Source: Bermanella sp047621325 (GTDB lineage: Bacteria; Pseudomonadota; Gammaproteobacteria; Pseudomonadales; Oceanobacteraceae). From it: DNA of 64,000 nucleotides. Of the stretch, positions 10,163 to 18,304 are shown piece after piece. The stretch spans positions 62,001 to 126,000 of the forward strand of contig JBLHLT010000011.1 in the NCBI GenBank assembly GCA_047621325.1, in the 5' to 3' direction. A model generated the notes under the pieces. That model was not told the origin of the DNA, did not search any database, and saw only the letters and a list, made by a program, of their open reading frames with translations. The stretch's first letter is position 1, and every line of letters starts with the position of its first letter. A program made the position numbers and the translations under genes.

Positions 10163-10660
10163 TTAAACCTCGATCATCACAGGGCAACCAACTGGCGCCC
10201 AATCAAATAATTGAACTACTTCAGAATTTCGCATGCGAATACAGCCATGACTTTTCGCCACACCCATCGGCTCAGAATCTGGTGTGCCGTGAATATAAAT
10301 ATAACGAGCCATTGAATCGACTGAGCCCAGCCTATTTCTGCCTATTTCTTTGCCACATAACCATAAAATACGAGATAGAATCCAATCTCGATTAGGGAAT
10401 TGCTCGGCTAACAAGGGAGAATAAATCTCGCCAGTGGGCCGACGACCAACAAAAACAGAATTAACAGGCTGATTAGAACCAATTTTGGCCCTAATATAAT
10501 GTTGACCAAGTGGTGTTTTACCGGAACCTTCATCACAACCCACGCCATTTAGTGCCGTAGATACCGAAAATTCGAAGACCTTTTGCTGGTCTTCAAACGC
10601 GGATAAAGTTTGTTTAAGAATTGAAATGTGCAAATAACGCACTGAATTACTCACTAGCAA
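10163..10660 (-). CDS. YkuD-domain protein without signal peptide, probable cytoplasmic L,D-carboxypeptidase
   Basis: The 165-residue protein is a bare YkuD domain with the HGT...SHGCIRM catalytic motif (nucleophile Cys140). Most YkuD proteins are periplasmic L,D-transpeptidases with a signal peptide or anchor; none is visible here. Signal-less YkuD proteins such as ElsL of Acinetobacter baumannii act as cytoplasmic L,D-carboxypeptidases in peptidoglycan recycling. The direct abutment with nagZ, a cytoplasmic recycling enzyme, supports that role by context. The alternative, an unusual transpeptidase with a missed upstream signal, is not supported: only ten bases separate it from psrA. Confidence 0.82.
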   Translation of the reverse strand: MLVSNSVRYLHISILKQTLSAFEDQQKVFEFSVSTALNGVGCDEGSGKTPLGQHYIRAKIGSNQPVNSVFVGRRPTGEIYSPLLAEQFPNRDWILSRILWLCGKEIGRNRLGSVDSMARYIYIHGTPDSEPMGVAKSHGCIRMRNSEVVQLFDWAPVGCPVMIEV

Positions 10661-10670
10661 AGTTTAATGC

Positions 10671-11303
10671 TTACTTTGCCCGAATACCTGCCGCAAGGAA
10701 AGGCAAGAGATAGCCAACTACTTCTTCTTCTGTGCATTTTGTATCAAAGTCATGCTCAACAATAGCACGTAGGTTTTCCATACTCGACAAAGTAAATGCA
10801 GCAGAACCAAGCATAAAATGAAAACGCCAGAAACGCTCTACTGGCTGTAGATCAGGCGTTGCCTTGGTAATAAGTGACATGACGCGGCGAAATAAACTTC
10901 TATATTCGGTTTGTAAGAATTTACGCAAATGACCCTGCCCTTGATTATAAGCCAAACCCAATAAACGCATAAAGATTGCCAATCGACTTCGATCACCTTG
11001 GGTGACACTGGCCATAGCACGGGCAACAAACTTCAAAATATCTTCGATAGATAATACGGTATCAGGGTGCTGCTGCTCATGCGCATCAAGGCTAGATTCA
11101 ACAAGCTTATAGAACGGCCCTAAAAAACGTGAAAATACAGCCTGAATAAGCGCTTTTTTAGAACCAAAGTGGTAATTGACTGCTGCCAAATTCACATCAG
11201 CACTGGTCGTAATCGTGCGTAAAGACGTTTCTGCAAAGCCATGCTCTGCAAATAACTCTTCTGCCGCGTCTAAAATTCGTGTAACTGTATCAACTTGTGC
11301 CAT
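10671..11303 (-). CDS. psrA: TetR-family fatty-acid-responsive regulator PsrA
   Basis: The N-terminus MAQVDTVTRILDAAEELF and the helix-turn-helix segment NLAAVNYHFGSKKALI closely resemble Pseudomonas PsrA, which responds to long-chain fatty acids and controls beta-oxidation genes and, in Pseudomonas, rpoS. The start at 11303 is chosen over an upstream in-frame ATG at 11324, because the operator-like repeats begin at 11318 and the MAQ start matches the family. Two PsrA-type palindromes upstream suggest autorepression. It may be cotranscribed with the YkuD gene and nagZ. Confidence 0.9.
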   Translation of the reverse strand: MAQVDTVTRILDAAEELFAEHGFAETSLRTITTSADVNLAAVNYHFGSKKALIQAVFSRFLGPFYKLVESSLDAHEQQHPDTVLSIEDILKFVARAMASVTQGDRSRLAIFMRLLGLAYNQGQGHLRKFLQTEYRSLFRRVMSLITKATPDLQPVERFWRFHFMLGSAAFTLSSMENLRAIVEHDFDTKCTEEEVVGYLLPFLAAGIRAK

Positions 11304-11317
11304 GTAGCAAACCCAAA

Positions 11318-11344
11318 CAAACAACTGTTTAAAACATACGTTTA
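11318..11344. promoter_or_regulatory. Two tandem PsrA-type operators upstream of psrA
   Basis: AAAC-AACT-GTTT (11319-11330) and AAAC-ATAC-GTTT (11332-11343) match the described PsrA pattern (G/C)AAAC N2-4 GTTT(G/C), with weaker flanking bases. They lie 15-40 bases before the psrA start. Confidence 0.75.
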
Positions 11345-11421
11345 ACTCAAAATCATGTCAAGCAATCAAGACCTTACATCGGGCATACCGCACATTGCCT
11401 TACGTTTTATAATATAAATGC

Positions 11422-11446
11422 AAAAAAAACGGGCTCATAGAGCCCG
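11422..11446 (-). terminator. Terminator of the exporter cassette
   Basis: Perfect seven-base stem CGGGCTC/GAGCCCG with loop ATA and eight Ts on the minus strand, after the stop at 11475. Confidence 0.9.
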
Positions 11447-11474
11447 AAAGAAAGGTCTTACTTAAACAGGCTCA

Positions 11475-12731
11475 CTATAGATAATAGGACAATGTGAGCT
11501 TAATGAAATCTTCATCACGAAAGCTCCATAACGGATTATCATCTTTGGGCGCAAAAACACGTGCTTCTATGGCAAGTGTCATACTATTCAAAATACGCGT
11601 ATTGCCTTCAACACTTAAACTGTAATCGTCGTATTCATAATCCACCAACACGCCTGCTAACAGCGTTGACGATGCTGCATTATTAGCAGCCCAGCGCGTT
11701 GCCAGCAATATATCGTGTTCAAAAGCTGCTTGTGCTGCGTCCTCTTGGCGAGAATCATAGAGATGCTCTACCACCCAACCTAGGTCAATACGTGTATCCC
11801 AAATGCCTATTTGGGTATATTCAAAACCCGCAGTCGTTGCAAAATACTGCTCAGCATCGGCTACCGACAAATTCACCCCATCATAAAAAACAGGCCACTG
11901 GCCAGCCAAGGTTTGCATGGTATTTTTAGGTACGCCATCGCGCGCGACTCCTTCAAACTTCCACGCCCAACCTTCATTCAAGTACTGCATCTCAAGCCCA
12001 AGTTGCGTTATCAGTGGGTAATAAGGTAATGCACCCGCTACCACATCGACGCCTAATGAAGGTGAGCGGCTAGTACCATGAAACACTGACACCGCATACT
12101 CAAATTCTTCGATATACGTGTAGAAACGCGCAGCTATATCAATATTATTTTCGTCACTAGAGCTTTCATATACTGCATCTGCATATTTCTGGCCGATACT
12201 TAAGCGCCCCTCTTTACCAGCAAATGTTCGCTCTCGGTGATACGGCAATACAAAGACATCTAAATTACCCCAGTCACGCTCAAGCAGTAACTGCACCATA
12301 GGTTGCCCTAACTTCTGCTCACCATCTAGACTTTCAACAGAGTCTGTTTGATTGATAATATCAACTAAGTGCTGAGACTCTGTTACACCCCAAAACACCT
12401 TGCCAATACCCGCTTTAAGTTCGTACTCATCCGCTACTTTGTGCCAAATAAACTCTCGAATATCGCCATGAGTACGCTTATCGTCATTTTCATCAAACCG
12501 ATAAAAAGGCTTAAACGTGATGGATTGATCACCCTCTAATTCTTTATACAACTCAGTGCGTAATGCAAACGAATGATTGATACGAGAATCATTGGGCTCA
12601 AAGCCCTCGGTAGCCTTACTGTCTGAAAAATACCCCGACAGTTCGTAATCTAGCTGAGTCGTCACACTCAACTCAGCTTGAGCGACCATGCTGACTAATG
12701 CAAAGCTCGCAAACAACGAATACACTTTCAT
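11475..12731 (-). CDS. Outer-membrane protein of exporter cassette (beta-barrel-like)
   Basis: The 418-residue protein has a signal peptide (MKVYSLFASFALVSMVAQAE) and alternating-hydrophobicity strands ending in an aromatic residue pattern (FIKLTLSYYL), as expected of an outer-membrane barrel. I cannot assign a named family with certainty; porin-like proteins of this kind often accompany MMPL exporter/LolA-like pairs. It begins one base after the stop of the LolA-like gene, so it is last in a tetR-exporter-LolA-like-barrel operon. Its likely role is the outer-membrane partner of that system. Substrate unknown. Confidence 0.65.
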   Translation of the reverse strand: MKVYSLFASFALVSMVAQAELSVTTQLDYELSGYFSDSKATEGFEPNDSRINHSFALRTELYKELEGDQSITFKPFYRFDENDDKRTHGDIREFIWHKVADEYELKAGIGKVFWGVTESQHLVDIINQTDSVESLDGEQKLGQPMVQLLLERDWGNLDVFVLPYHRERTFAGKEGRLSIGQKYADAVYESSSDENNIDIAARFYTYIEEFEYAVSVFHGTSRSPSLGVDVVAGALPYYPLITQLGLEMQYLNEGWAWKFEGVARDGVPKNTMQTLAGQWPVFYDGVNLSVADAEQYFATTAGFEYTQIGIWDTRIDLGWVVEHLYDSRQEDAAQAAFEHDILLATRWAANNAASSTLLAGVLVDYEYDDYSLSVEGNTRILNSMTLAIEARVFAPKDDNPLWSFRDEDFIKLTLSYYL

Positions 12732-12732
12732 A

Positions 12733-13518
12733 TTACTTAGCTCGTTTTAAACTGTTTTTAGTGAATTCTTTTTCATCTAAACCCACTTTGAATTCATAAC
12801 CTTTATATTCTAAACGAGTCGACTTACCGGTTTGATGATTTTGCATAACGCTCAACGCTGGACGCCAAAACTTATCTAAATACAGTTTGTAGTCTTTATT
12901 TTCTAGTGTTTTAAGTAAGCTTTTTTTACGATCATAAAAGTCAATTTTAAGTCCTCGATATTCAGCTTTATCTATCCAAGCAACTTGTTTGGTGTAACCA
13001 GAGTATTTATCCGTTGGGAAACGCTCAACCACAAAACAATCTATGCCATCTATGGTTTCATCACGTAAATACTTGTAAGTATATTTCTCTACCTCTTGCG
13101 AGCTAATATCTTCAAAAGCAAATTCGCTACCTACAAATGGACCCGATTTGTTTTTGCTGGATATTTTTTTCACACGCTTTAAAGCAGGCAAGTACAACCA
13201 CTGATCATCAGATTTTTCTTTATGGGTATAAGTCAGCATAGCCACACCCTTCTGATCAATTGGCGTATCAAAAATCATCAATGACTTATCGCCGTTCTCG
13301 CCTACCCCTTCAAGCGCTTTTACACGCATATCCCGAGGCGCTTCCGTTCCTTTACTATCAACCAACACCATTTTTAGCTCTACTTGAGAATCAGCAAACC
13401 CTTCACCGCGTTTGTCACCCTCAATCGCTATTGCCAAGCCTTTTTCTTCTGCGGTTTGTGCCAAAACTGACATATTAAACAGGGACAAAAACAATGCCGC
13501 TACAATGTATTTTTTCAT
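12733..13518 (-). CDS. LolA-like outer membrane lipoprotein-sorting protein
   Basis: A 261-residue secreted protein with signal peptide MKKYIVAALFLSLFNMSVLAQ. The core (DQWLYLPALKRVKKISSKNKSG, then FAFEDIS, and late VMQNHQTGKSTRLEYKGYEF) is typical of the family annotated as outer membrane lipoprotein-sorting protein, whose fold resembles LolA/LolB, with a hydrophobic cavity for acyl chains. It sits between the MMPL exporter and the outer-membrane protein, and is likely a periplasmic shuttle carrying a lipid or lipidated cargo between them. It is distinct from the housekeeping LolA, which has no such operon. Confidence 0.8.
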   Translation of the reverse strand: MKKYIVAALFLSLFNMSVLAQTAEEKGLAIAIEGDKRGEGFADSQVELKMVLVDSKGTEAPRDMRVKALEGVGENGDKSLMIFDTPIDQKGVAMLTYTHKEKSDDQWLYLPALKRVKKISSKNKSGPFVGSEFAFEDISSQEVEKYTYKYLRDETIDGIDCFVVERFPTDKYSGYTKQVAWIDKAEYRGLKIDFYDRKKSLLKTLENKDYKLYLDKFWRPALSVMQNHQTGKSTRLEYKGYEFKVGLDEKEFTKNSLKRAK

Positions 13519-13532
13519 CTTAAATTTCCTTA

Positions 13533-15899
13533 TTAGGCGTGTATTTTAACGTTATCTTCTGAAGATAAAACGTCACTTGAGTTTTTTTCATTCATACCAC
13601 TTTCATCATCCCCTACTTTATCTTTATCTAACTTAAGCAGCAAAGGTGGCAAGTAGAAGAAATCAACAATTAACGCTAAAGCAATCGTTAGCGCGCTCAT
13701 AATTCCCATATGTGTATTGATTGCAAACGGAGATAATGCCAACACCATAAACCCTGCACATAAAACAATGGTCGTAGCGGTTAAAGCCACACCAACTGTA
13801 TGAAACGCATACTCAATAGCGGCTTCTGTTTTTAAACCCAGTTCGCGTTTTGCTCGTACGTACTTCGTCATAAAGTGCACAGTATCATCCACCACAATAC
13901 CTAAAGTTACCCCCATAACGACAGACAAACCTAAGCCAACCATGCCATCGAATACAGCCCAAAGACCAAACGCCATGCCAGCAGGAACCAAATTGGGAAT
14001 TAAGCTAATAAAACCTAACTTAACCGATTTAATCGCCAACATTATAATAAAAGAAATCAAGAATAACGCACCGACCACCCCACCAATCATGCTCTTGATA
14101 TTACGTTCAGTAATATGGGCAAACATGACAGCGGTACTCGCGCCCTCTGTCACCATGTATTGAGGCGCATTCTCTTCAAGCCAAGCAACCGCACGATTAT
14201 CAAGTGCAATAATTTGTTGTGCGGTAATTTTATCAATCTGAACTGTCATACGCGTAGCGGATTTATTGCCATTAACTTGGTTTGTCAAATCCAATCCATA
14301 TGGTAGAGACAATTCATACAACAGCATATATTGTGCCGCCAGTTGACGATCATCAGGTACTTTATAGTAAGCTTCATCATCGCCATTCATGTTTTTATTA
14401 AGGCGTTTCATTACATCACTAAAACTACCGACATGACGAACTTCAGGCTGCGTACGCAAGAACTCAGCAAAAGCATCAATAGTATTCAGATAGTCAGGGG
14501 CAATCACACCCATTTCGCCATCGGCTTTTAATGAATAATTCATACTTTGTACACCCGTCAGCGTGTCAGCGATCATTTCACTATCGCTTCTGAACTTTAT
14601 GCTCCAGTCAAAATATTCAATCGTATTATCATCCAACTCGTTGAGCGGAATGAGGGCGATTAAACCGATAATTGCAATCGTGAAGCACACTAATAACGAA
14701 CGGTAATTCTTAATAACAAAGTCGGATAGCATTTGCATTTTCTTATTTTCGTTAAATGATTCTGACACTTTTTTCGATGACAATAACATCATTAATGCGG
14801 GCAAGAAAAATACCGCTAAAATAAAGGCGGCTAATACACCAATACATACAATATTCCCTAAATCATGAAATGGCGGTGCGTCAGAAAAGTTTAGGGTCAG
14901 AAAACCAATAGCAGTGGTTAAACTTGTCAACAAAACGGGCTGAAAATTAATACGAATACTCTCAACCATTGCGGCTTGTTTAGAATCACCTTTGGCAATG
15001 CCATGGTAAAAACTCATCAAGATATGAATACAGTCAGCAATCGCCAACGTCATAATCATTACCGGTGCCGACAGTGTCGTTGGCGTCACTTCAGGCCCAG
15101 GCCACCCGAATACCCCCATTGCAATGGCACTGGAAAATACAACAATGCTAAAGGTCGCCAATGTGCCCCACATGCCCTTTAAAGAGAAAAACAACAGAAC
15201 CAGTATCAATAGAATCATCACTGGATATAGCTCTTTGATATCTCGCGCACTGGCTTCAGGGAATGCATTATTGGTCATGGTAACGCCAGTTAGATAAAAA
15301 CCAACCTCAGGGTAAGCTTCTTCATATTTTGCGATCATTTCACGAACAAAACCCACGACTTCTGGTACTTCTTTCGCTTGATTAATACCCGGTAAGTTAA
15401 TGGTAATATTGATACCTGTGGCTTTTCCGTCATAAGCAATTAAGTTGCCTGCAATCACTGGATCCTTAAGCGCAACCGCTTGCTTAGCTTTAATTTCTTC
15501 CTGTGTTAAATCAGCTGAATATTCGAAAAGACTTTCAACAATCATGTCGTCTTCTTCTGCATAGGTATGCTGAAAATTTGACATCGAATCTACACGGCGA
15601 CTGTAAGGCACCTGCCATGATTCCTCGGTTAATTCTTCAACCAAGGTTAAAATACGAGGGTTAAATACCTCGCCATCTTCAGGCACGATGGCAATAAGAA
15701 TATTATCAACTTTATTATATTGATCTTGTAGATTTTCAAACGCTTGTAAATGAGGGTTATCGCTACTAAAAAACGCACGATAATCGGCATTTAGTTTAAT
15801 ATTTTTAGCACCATAACCACTGGCAGCCACCAACAGTATAGTCGAGAGCACGACAGCCCAAGGGTGACGTACGAGCCACCATGTTATTTTCTCAATCAA
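13533..15899 (-). CDS. RND/MMPL-family exporter
   Basis: A 788-residue inner-membrane protein with one N-terminal transmembrane helix, a periplasmic domain, a five-helix block (around residues 225-390), a second periplasmic domain and a second block, the duplicated RND plan. It is shorter than the tripartite drug pumps (about 1040) and resembles MMPL/SSD-type exporters that move lipids. The motif LGIVVDDTVHFM in the second block contains the acidic residues expected for proton coupling. Starts right after the TetR gene and shares its operon with LolA-like and barrel genes. Cargo is unknown; a lipid is the best guess. Confidence 0.85.
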   Translation of the reverse strand: MIEKITWWLVRHPWAVVLSTILLVAASGYGAKNIKLNADYRAFFSSDNPHLQAFENLQDQYNKVDNILIAIVPEDGEVFNPRILTLVEELTEESWQVPYSRRVDSMSNFQHTYAEEDDMIVESLFEYSADLTQEEIKAKQAVALKDPVIAGNLIAYDGKATGINITINLPGINQAKEVPEVVGFVREMIAKYEEAYPEVGFYLTGVTMTNNAFPEASARDIKELYPVMILLILVLLFFSLKGMWGTLATFSIVVFSSAIAMGVFGWPGPEVTPTTLSAPVMIMTLAIADCIHILMSFYHGIAKGDSKQAAMVESIRINFQPVLLTSLTTAIGFLTLNFSDAPPFHDLGNIVCIGVLAAFILAVFFLPALMMLLSSKKVSESFNENKKMQMLSDFVIKNYRSLLVCFTIAIIGLIALIPLNELDDNTIEYFDWSIKFRSDSEMIADTLTGVQSMNYSLKADGEMGVIAPDYLNTIDAFAEFLRTQPEVRHVGSFSDVMKRLNKNMNGDDEAYYKVPDDRQLAAQYMLLYELSLPYGLDLTNQVNGNKSATRMTVQIDKITAQQIIALDNRAVAWLEENAPQYMVTEGASTAVMFAHITERNIKSMIGGVVGALFLISFIIMLAIKSVKLGFISLIPNLVPAGMAFGLWAVFDGMVGLGLSVVMGVTLGIVVDDTVHFMTKYVRAKRELGLKTEAAIEYAFHTVGVALTATTIVLCAGFMVLALSPFAINTHMGIMSALTIALALIVDFFYLPPLLLKLDKDKVGDDESGMNEKNSSDVLSSEDNVKIHA

Positions 15900-15925
15900 G
15901 TGATTACCTTATTGTTATATTTATT

Positions 15926-16582
15926 TTACGTTAAAATTTTTTTTGCGAGTGCTTGAACCATTGTATAATCATGGCTCACTTGATCCCGCTTAACACCAAG
16001 ACCATCTAAAAAAACATGCAGTGATTCAAAAAAATAATATTTCGGATCATCAAACCCAAATTTTGACATCTCCCAATCATTAACCAAAACATCTTGAACG
16101 CCCCATTTCATTGCCCACCAACCGAACGCACCGATCTTAATTTTCTCAGCACCTATATCTGTTTGATTTGTAAACAGACCAATCACACGGGATAAAATAC
16201 TTTGATCTATTATTGAAATGGCACTTTGATGAGCATCACTCACCTTGGTTTGAAATTCAGGTGATTTAACCATAGAAACTAACCCTGCGGTTTCGGGTTC
16301 CAATTCAGCATTCATAAAAAATGCCCAGCTGACCATCACCACTTTATGGCGCAAACCATCACTATTCTCTAACGCGACATCAATTAGGGATATCAAACGC
16401 TCACCACAACGAATAACTAATTTTGCAAGCAAGTCTTCTTTACAACTGAAATGCTGATAGATAGTGCCCTTAGAATAATCCGTTTGATCTGCAATGATTT
16501 GCATGCTTAAACCATGGAAACCATCTTTTTTTAGCAAGGACAAAGCGACGTCAAGAATTAATTCTTCACGCTCCATTCGCAT
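15926..16582 (-). CDS. TetR-family regulator of the exporter cassette
   Basis: The helix-turn-helix is clear (LSMQIIADQTDYSKGTIYQHFSCKEDLLAKLV), followed by a ligand domain that I cannot assign. The open frame continues upstream to a TTG at 16675, but two strong palindromes lie inside that extension at 16644-16676, and the protein similarity starts at MRMEREELILDVALSLL. I therefore place the start at 16582 (218 residues). It precedes the exporter by 26 bases on the same strand, so it is the first gene of the operon and probably represses it and itself. Confidence 0.8.
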   Translation of the reverse strand: MRMEREELILDVALSLLKKDGFHGLSMQIIADQTDYSKGTIYQHFSCKEDLLAKLVIRCGERLISLIDVALENSDGLRHKVVMVSWAFFMNAELEPETAGLVSMVKSPEFQTKVSDAHQSAISIIDQSILSRVIGLFTNQTDIGAEKIKIGAFGWWAMKWGVQDVLVNDWEMSKFGFDDPKYYFFESLHVFLDGLGVKRDQVSHDYTMVQALAKKILT

Positions 16583-16643
16583 TTGATCTTTATGGTTGAT
16601 TGTTTTTACTGATTTCACATTGTTGTCGCTTTTTATTATTTTT

Positions 16644-16676
16644 TGACATCGTGTCATTTTTTGACGCGGCGTCAAA
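16644..16676. promoter_or_regulatory. Two palindromic operators of the TetR cassette
   Basis: TGACA-TCG-TGTCA (16644-16656) and an extended palindrome TTTGACGC-G-GCGTCAAA (16660-16676) have centres 18 bases apart and share TGAC/GTCA half-sites. They lie 60-95 bases before the TetR start. Confidence 0.75.
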
Positions 16677-16748
16677 CTTAAAGAAATTGTCCAACAAGGT
16701 CAATACTTAATCACTAAGTTTTTAGGAACACTTTACAGATGTACAGTA

Positions 16749-16781
16749 CTGTATATAATCACAACATGTATATAAAAACAG
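16749..16781 (+). promoter_or_regulatory. Tandem SOS boxes of lexA
   Basis: CTGT-N8-ACAA at 16749-16764 and ATGT-N8-ACAG at 16766-16781 each differ by one base from CTGT-N8-ACAG, the same two-box layout as E. coli lexA. A third weaker copy (CTTT-N8-ACAG) lies at 16731-16746. Confidence 0.88.
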
Positions 16782-16794
16782 ATAAGAAGCCACA

Positions 16795-17397
16795 ATGATC
16801 AAACTTACCGCTCGCCAGCAAGAAGTATTGAATTTAATAAAGCATTCCATTGAAACCACAGGCTTTCCTCCCACCCGCGCAGAAATTGCAAAAGAACTTG
16901 GTTTTAAAAGCCCTAACGCAGCCGAAGAACACTTAAAAGCCCTTGCTCGTAAAGGCGCAATTGAAATGACCCCTGGCGCCAGCCGCGGCATCCGTCTTGC
17001 TGAAGACCAAAGTGGCATTCCACTCATTGGCCGTGTGGCAGCAGGCGAGCCTATTTTGGCGCAAGAACATGTTGAGCGATACGTAGAGCTACCAAGAGAG
17101 TTTTTTAAGCCCGGCGCAGACTTCTTACTTGAGGTGCACGGTGAGAGCATGAAAGAAATTGGTATTATGGACGGCGATTTAATTGCCGTACATAAAACCA
17201 ACCAAGCTCGTAACGGCCAAATTGTCGTAGCGCGCGTTGGCGAAGAAGTAACCGTGAAGCGTTTTCAGCAAGATAAACACATTGTGCAATTACTGCCTGA
17301 AAACAAAGACTTTGAACCGATTGTGGTCAACCTACAAACCGAGCCTTTCGAAATTGAGGGATTGTACGTGGGCGTTATCCGTCAACACTTCCACTAG
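16795..17397 (+). CDS. lexA: LexA repressor
   Basis: The SOS-response repressor. The 200-residue protein has the winged-helix DNA-binding domain (residues 1-65, TGFPPTRAEIAKELGFKSPNAAEEHLKAL), the self-cleavage site Ala83-Gly84 in RVAAGEP, and the Ser118/Lys155 catalytic dyad (GESMK, TVKRF), all at positions expected from E. coli LexA. Tandem SOS boxes just upstream make it autoregulated. A cell-division inhibitor gene, which follows lexA in Pseudomonas, is not present here; the gene ends at a very long palindrome. Confidence 0.98.
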   Translation: MIKLTARQQEVLNLIKHSIETTGFPPTRAEIAKELGFKSPNAAEEHLKALARKGAIEMTPGASRGIRLAEDQSGIPLIGRVAAGEPILAQEHVERYVELPREFFKPGADFLLEVHGESMKEIGIMDGDLIAVHKTNQARNGQIVVARVGEEVTVKRFQQDKHIVQLLPENKDFEPIVVNLQTEPFEIEGLYVGVIRQHFH

Positions 17398-17419
17398 ATA
17401 CCACTGAACATCGGGCATA

Positions 17420-17496
17420 AAAAAACGCTGCATATTGAAGTGACCCCAAAGTTATTTGTCTAACTATTGGGGTCACTTCAATATGCAGCGTTTTTT
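17420..17496. repeat. 77-base near-perfect palindrome acting as bidirectional terminator
   Basis: The left arm 17420-17449 is a perfect 30-base inverted complement of 17467-17496, starting with six A and ending with six T. Inside, AGTTA/TAACT adds five more pairs past one bulged A, leaving a six-base loop. It separates convergent lexA and the next small gene. The inner part TGAAGTGACCCCAA.AGTTAGACA resembles terminal inverted repeats of IS3-type elements (inference). Confidence 0.9.
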
Positions 17497-17517
17497 ATTT
17501 GACTTGATTCTTTTAGT

Positions 17518-17763
17518 TTAGTGAAAAATGCGCTCTTCGTAATCAGCGATAGCCGATGTATCGTCAACATGCACGCCACTTAACTCACCTACTTTACGAA
17601 CCGCAGCTTCAATCATCGCCTTGGCAATTTCAACATGCTGCTCAGGAAAACTGTCTTTTGCATCATGAGAAAAGGTAATTCGCACTAGCGGCTCACCTTC
17701 ACCATCACTGCGTTTCAACGCAATGTCGCCGTCGTCTAATTCTACAATTTCAAATACAGCAGC
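17518..17763 (-). CDS. Small conserved protein of unknown function
   Basis: An 81-residue acidic protein starting MAAVFEIVELDDGDIALKRSD, with a GAGAG ribosome site before the ATG at 17763; the open frame upstream of it is not convincing. It has no signal peptide or membrane segment. A small unknown gene also follows lexA in Pseudomonas, so this is probably its orthologue. It looks like a compact alpha/beta protein with a C-terminal helix (QHVEIAKAMIEAAVRKVGEL). No function can be proposed. Confidence 0.75.
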   Translation of the reverse strand, partial: AAVFEIVELDDGDIALKRSDGEGEPLVRITFSHDAKDSFPEQHVEIAKAMIEAAVRKVGELSGVHVDDTSAIADYEERIFH

Positions 17764-17855
17764 CATAAAAACTCTCGAAACTTGGTGACACGATACAAAG
17801 GGGGCGAGAGTATACCATTGCCAAACTACCACTCCAACGCCTAAAAAAACGACAA

Positions 17856-18302
17856 CTAGTTTTCTTGATAGTGTAAACGCATGCGCTGAATGGTTTTTTC
17901 TAATTCAATCAACCAGTTACGCAATAAGTCTACATAGTCAGATTGCGTTGTAATTAATTGTACAGACTGTACGACCGAACTCTCATCAAAGCCGGTAAGC
18001 AACATTCGGTTATATTGTTTAAGCAAGGCACCTAACCAACCCGTTGATTCCTGACTAATTAGGCTTAATTCATACAACTCAGCCGGAAGCGCTTCACGAG
18101 CAAACAACTCATTCAGATTAGCAAAAGGCGGTAATCGGTATTGGGAAATCAACTCGTTAGCGAAGGACATAACGCCAGCATAAAGGTGCGACAAGGCCGC
18201 TTCTTCTAACTGGCGCTTTTCTTGATTTTCACAATGCTCGGCTTGCTGTAAACAAGAGCGAGCAAAGAACACAACTTGGTTGGTACGACTAACTTGGCTC
18301 AT
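17856..18302 (-). CDS. Small helical protein, probable DUF6586 family
   Basis: A 148-residue mostly helical soluble protein (RTNQVVFFARSCLQQAEHC...). The early RTNQ..YFA/FFA segment and the lexA-downstream location resemble the Pseudomonas protein now grouped in DUF6586; the family assignment is from memory and tentative. It ends two bases before nothing essential and is separated by two bases from yfaZ upstream, so both probably form one transcript. Function unknown. Confidence 0.7.
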   Translation of the reverse strand: MSQVSRTNQVVFFARSCLQQAEHCENQEKRQLEEAALSHLYAGVMSFANELISQYRLPPFANLNELFAREALPAELYELSLISQESTGWLGALLKQYNRMLLTGFDESSVVQSVQLITTQSDYVDLLRNWLIELEKTIQRMRLHYQEN

Positions 18303-18304
18303 GA

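Noticed and set aside
16722..17201. 159-codon minus-strand open frame across lexA
   Set aside because: It is antisense to lexA, has low-complexity Ser/Ala/Arg composition and no ribosome site; lexA with intact catalytic residues explains the region.
17420..17496. Complete insertion sequence at the long palindrome
   Set aside because: No transposase gene is present; only the ends could derive from an IS.
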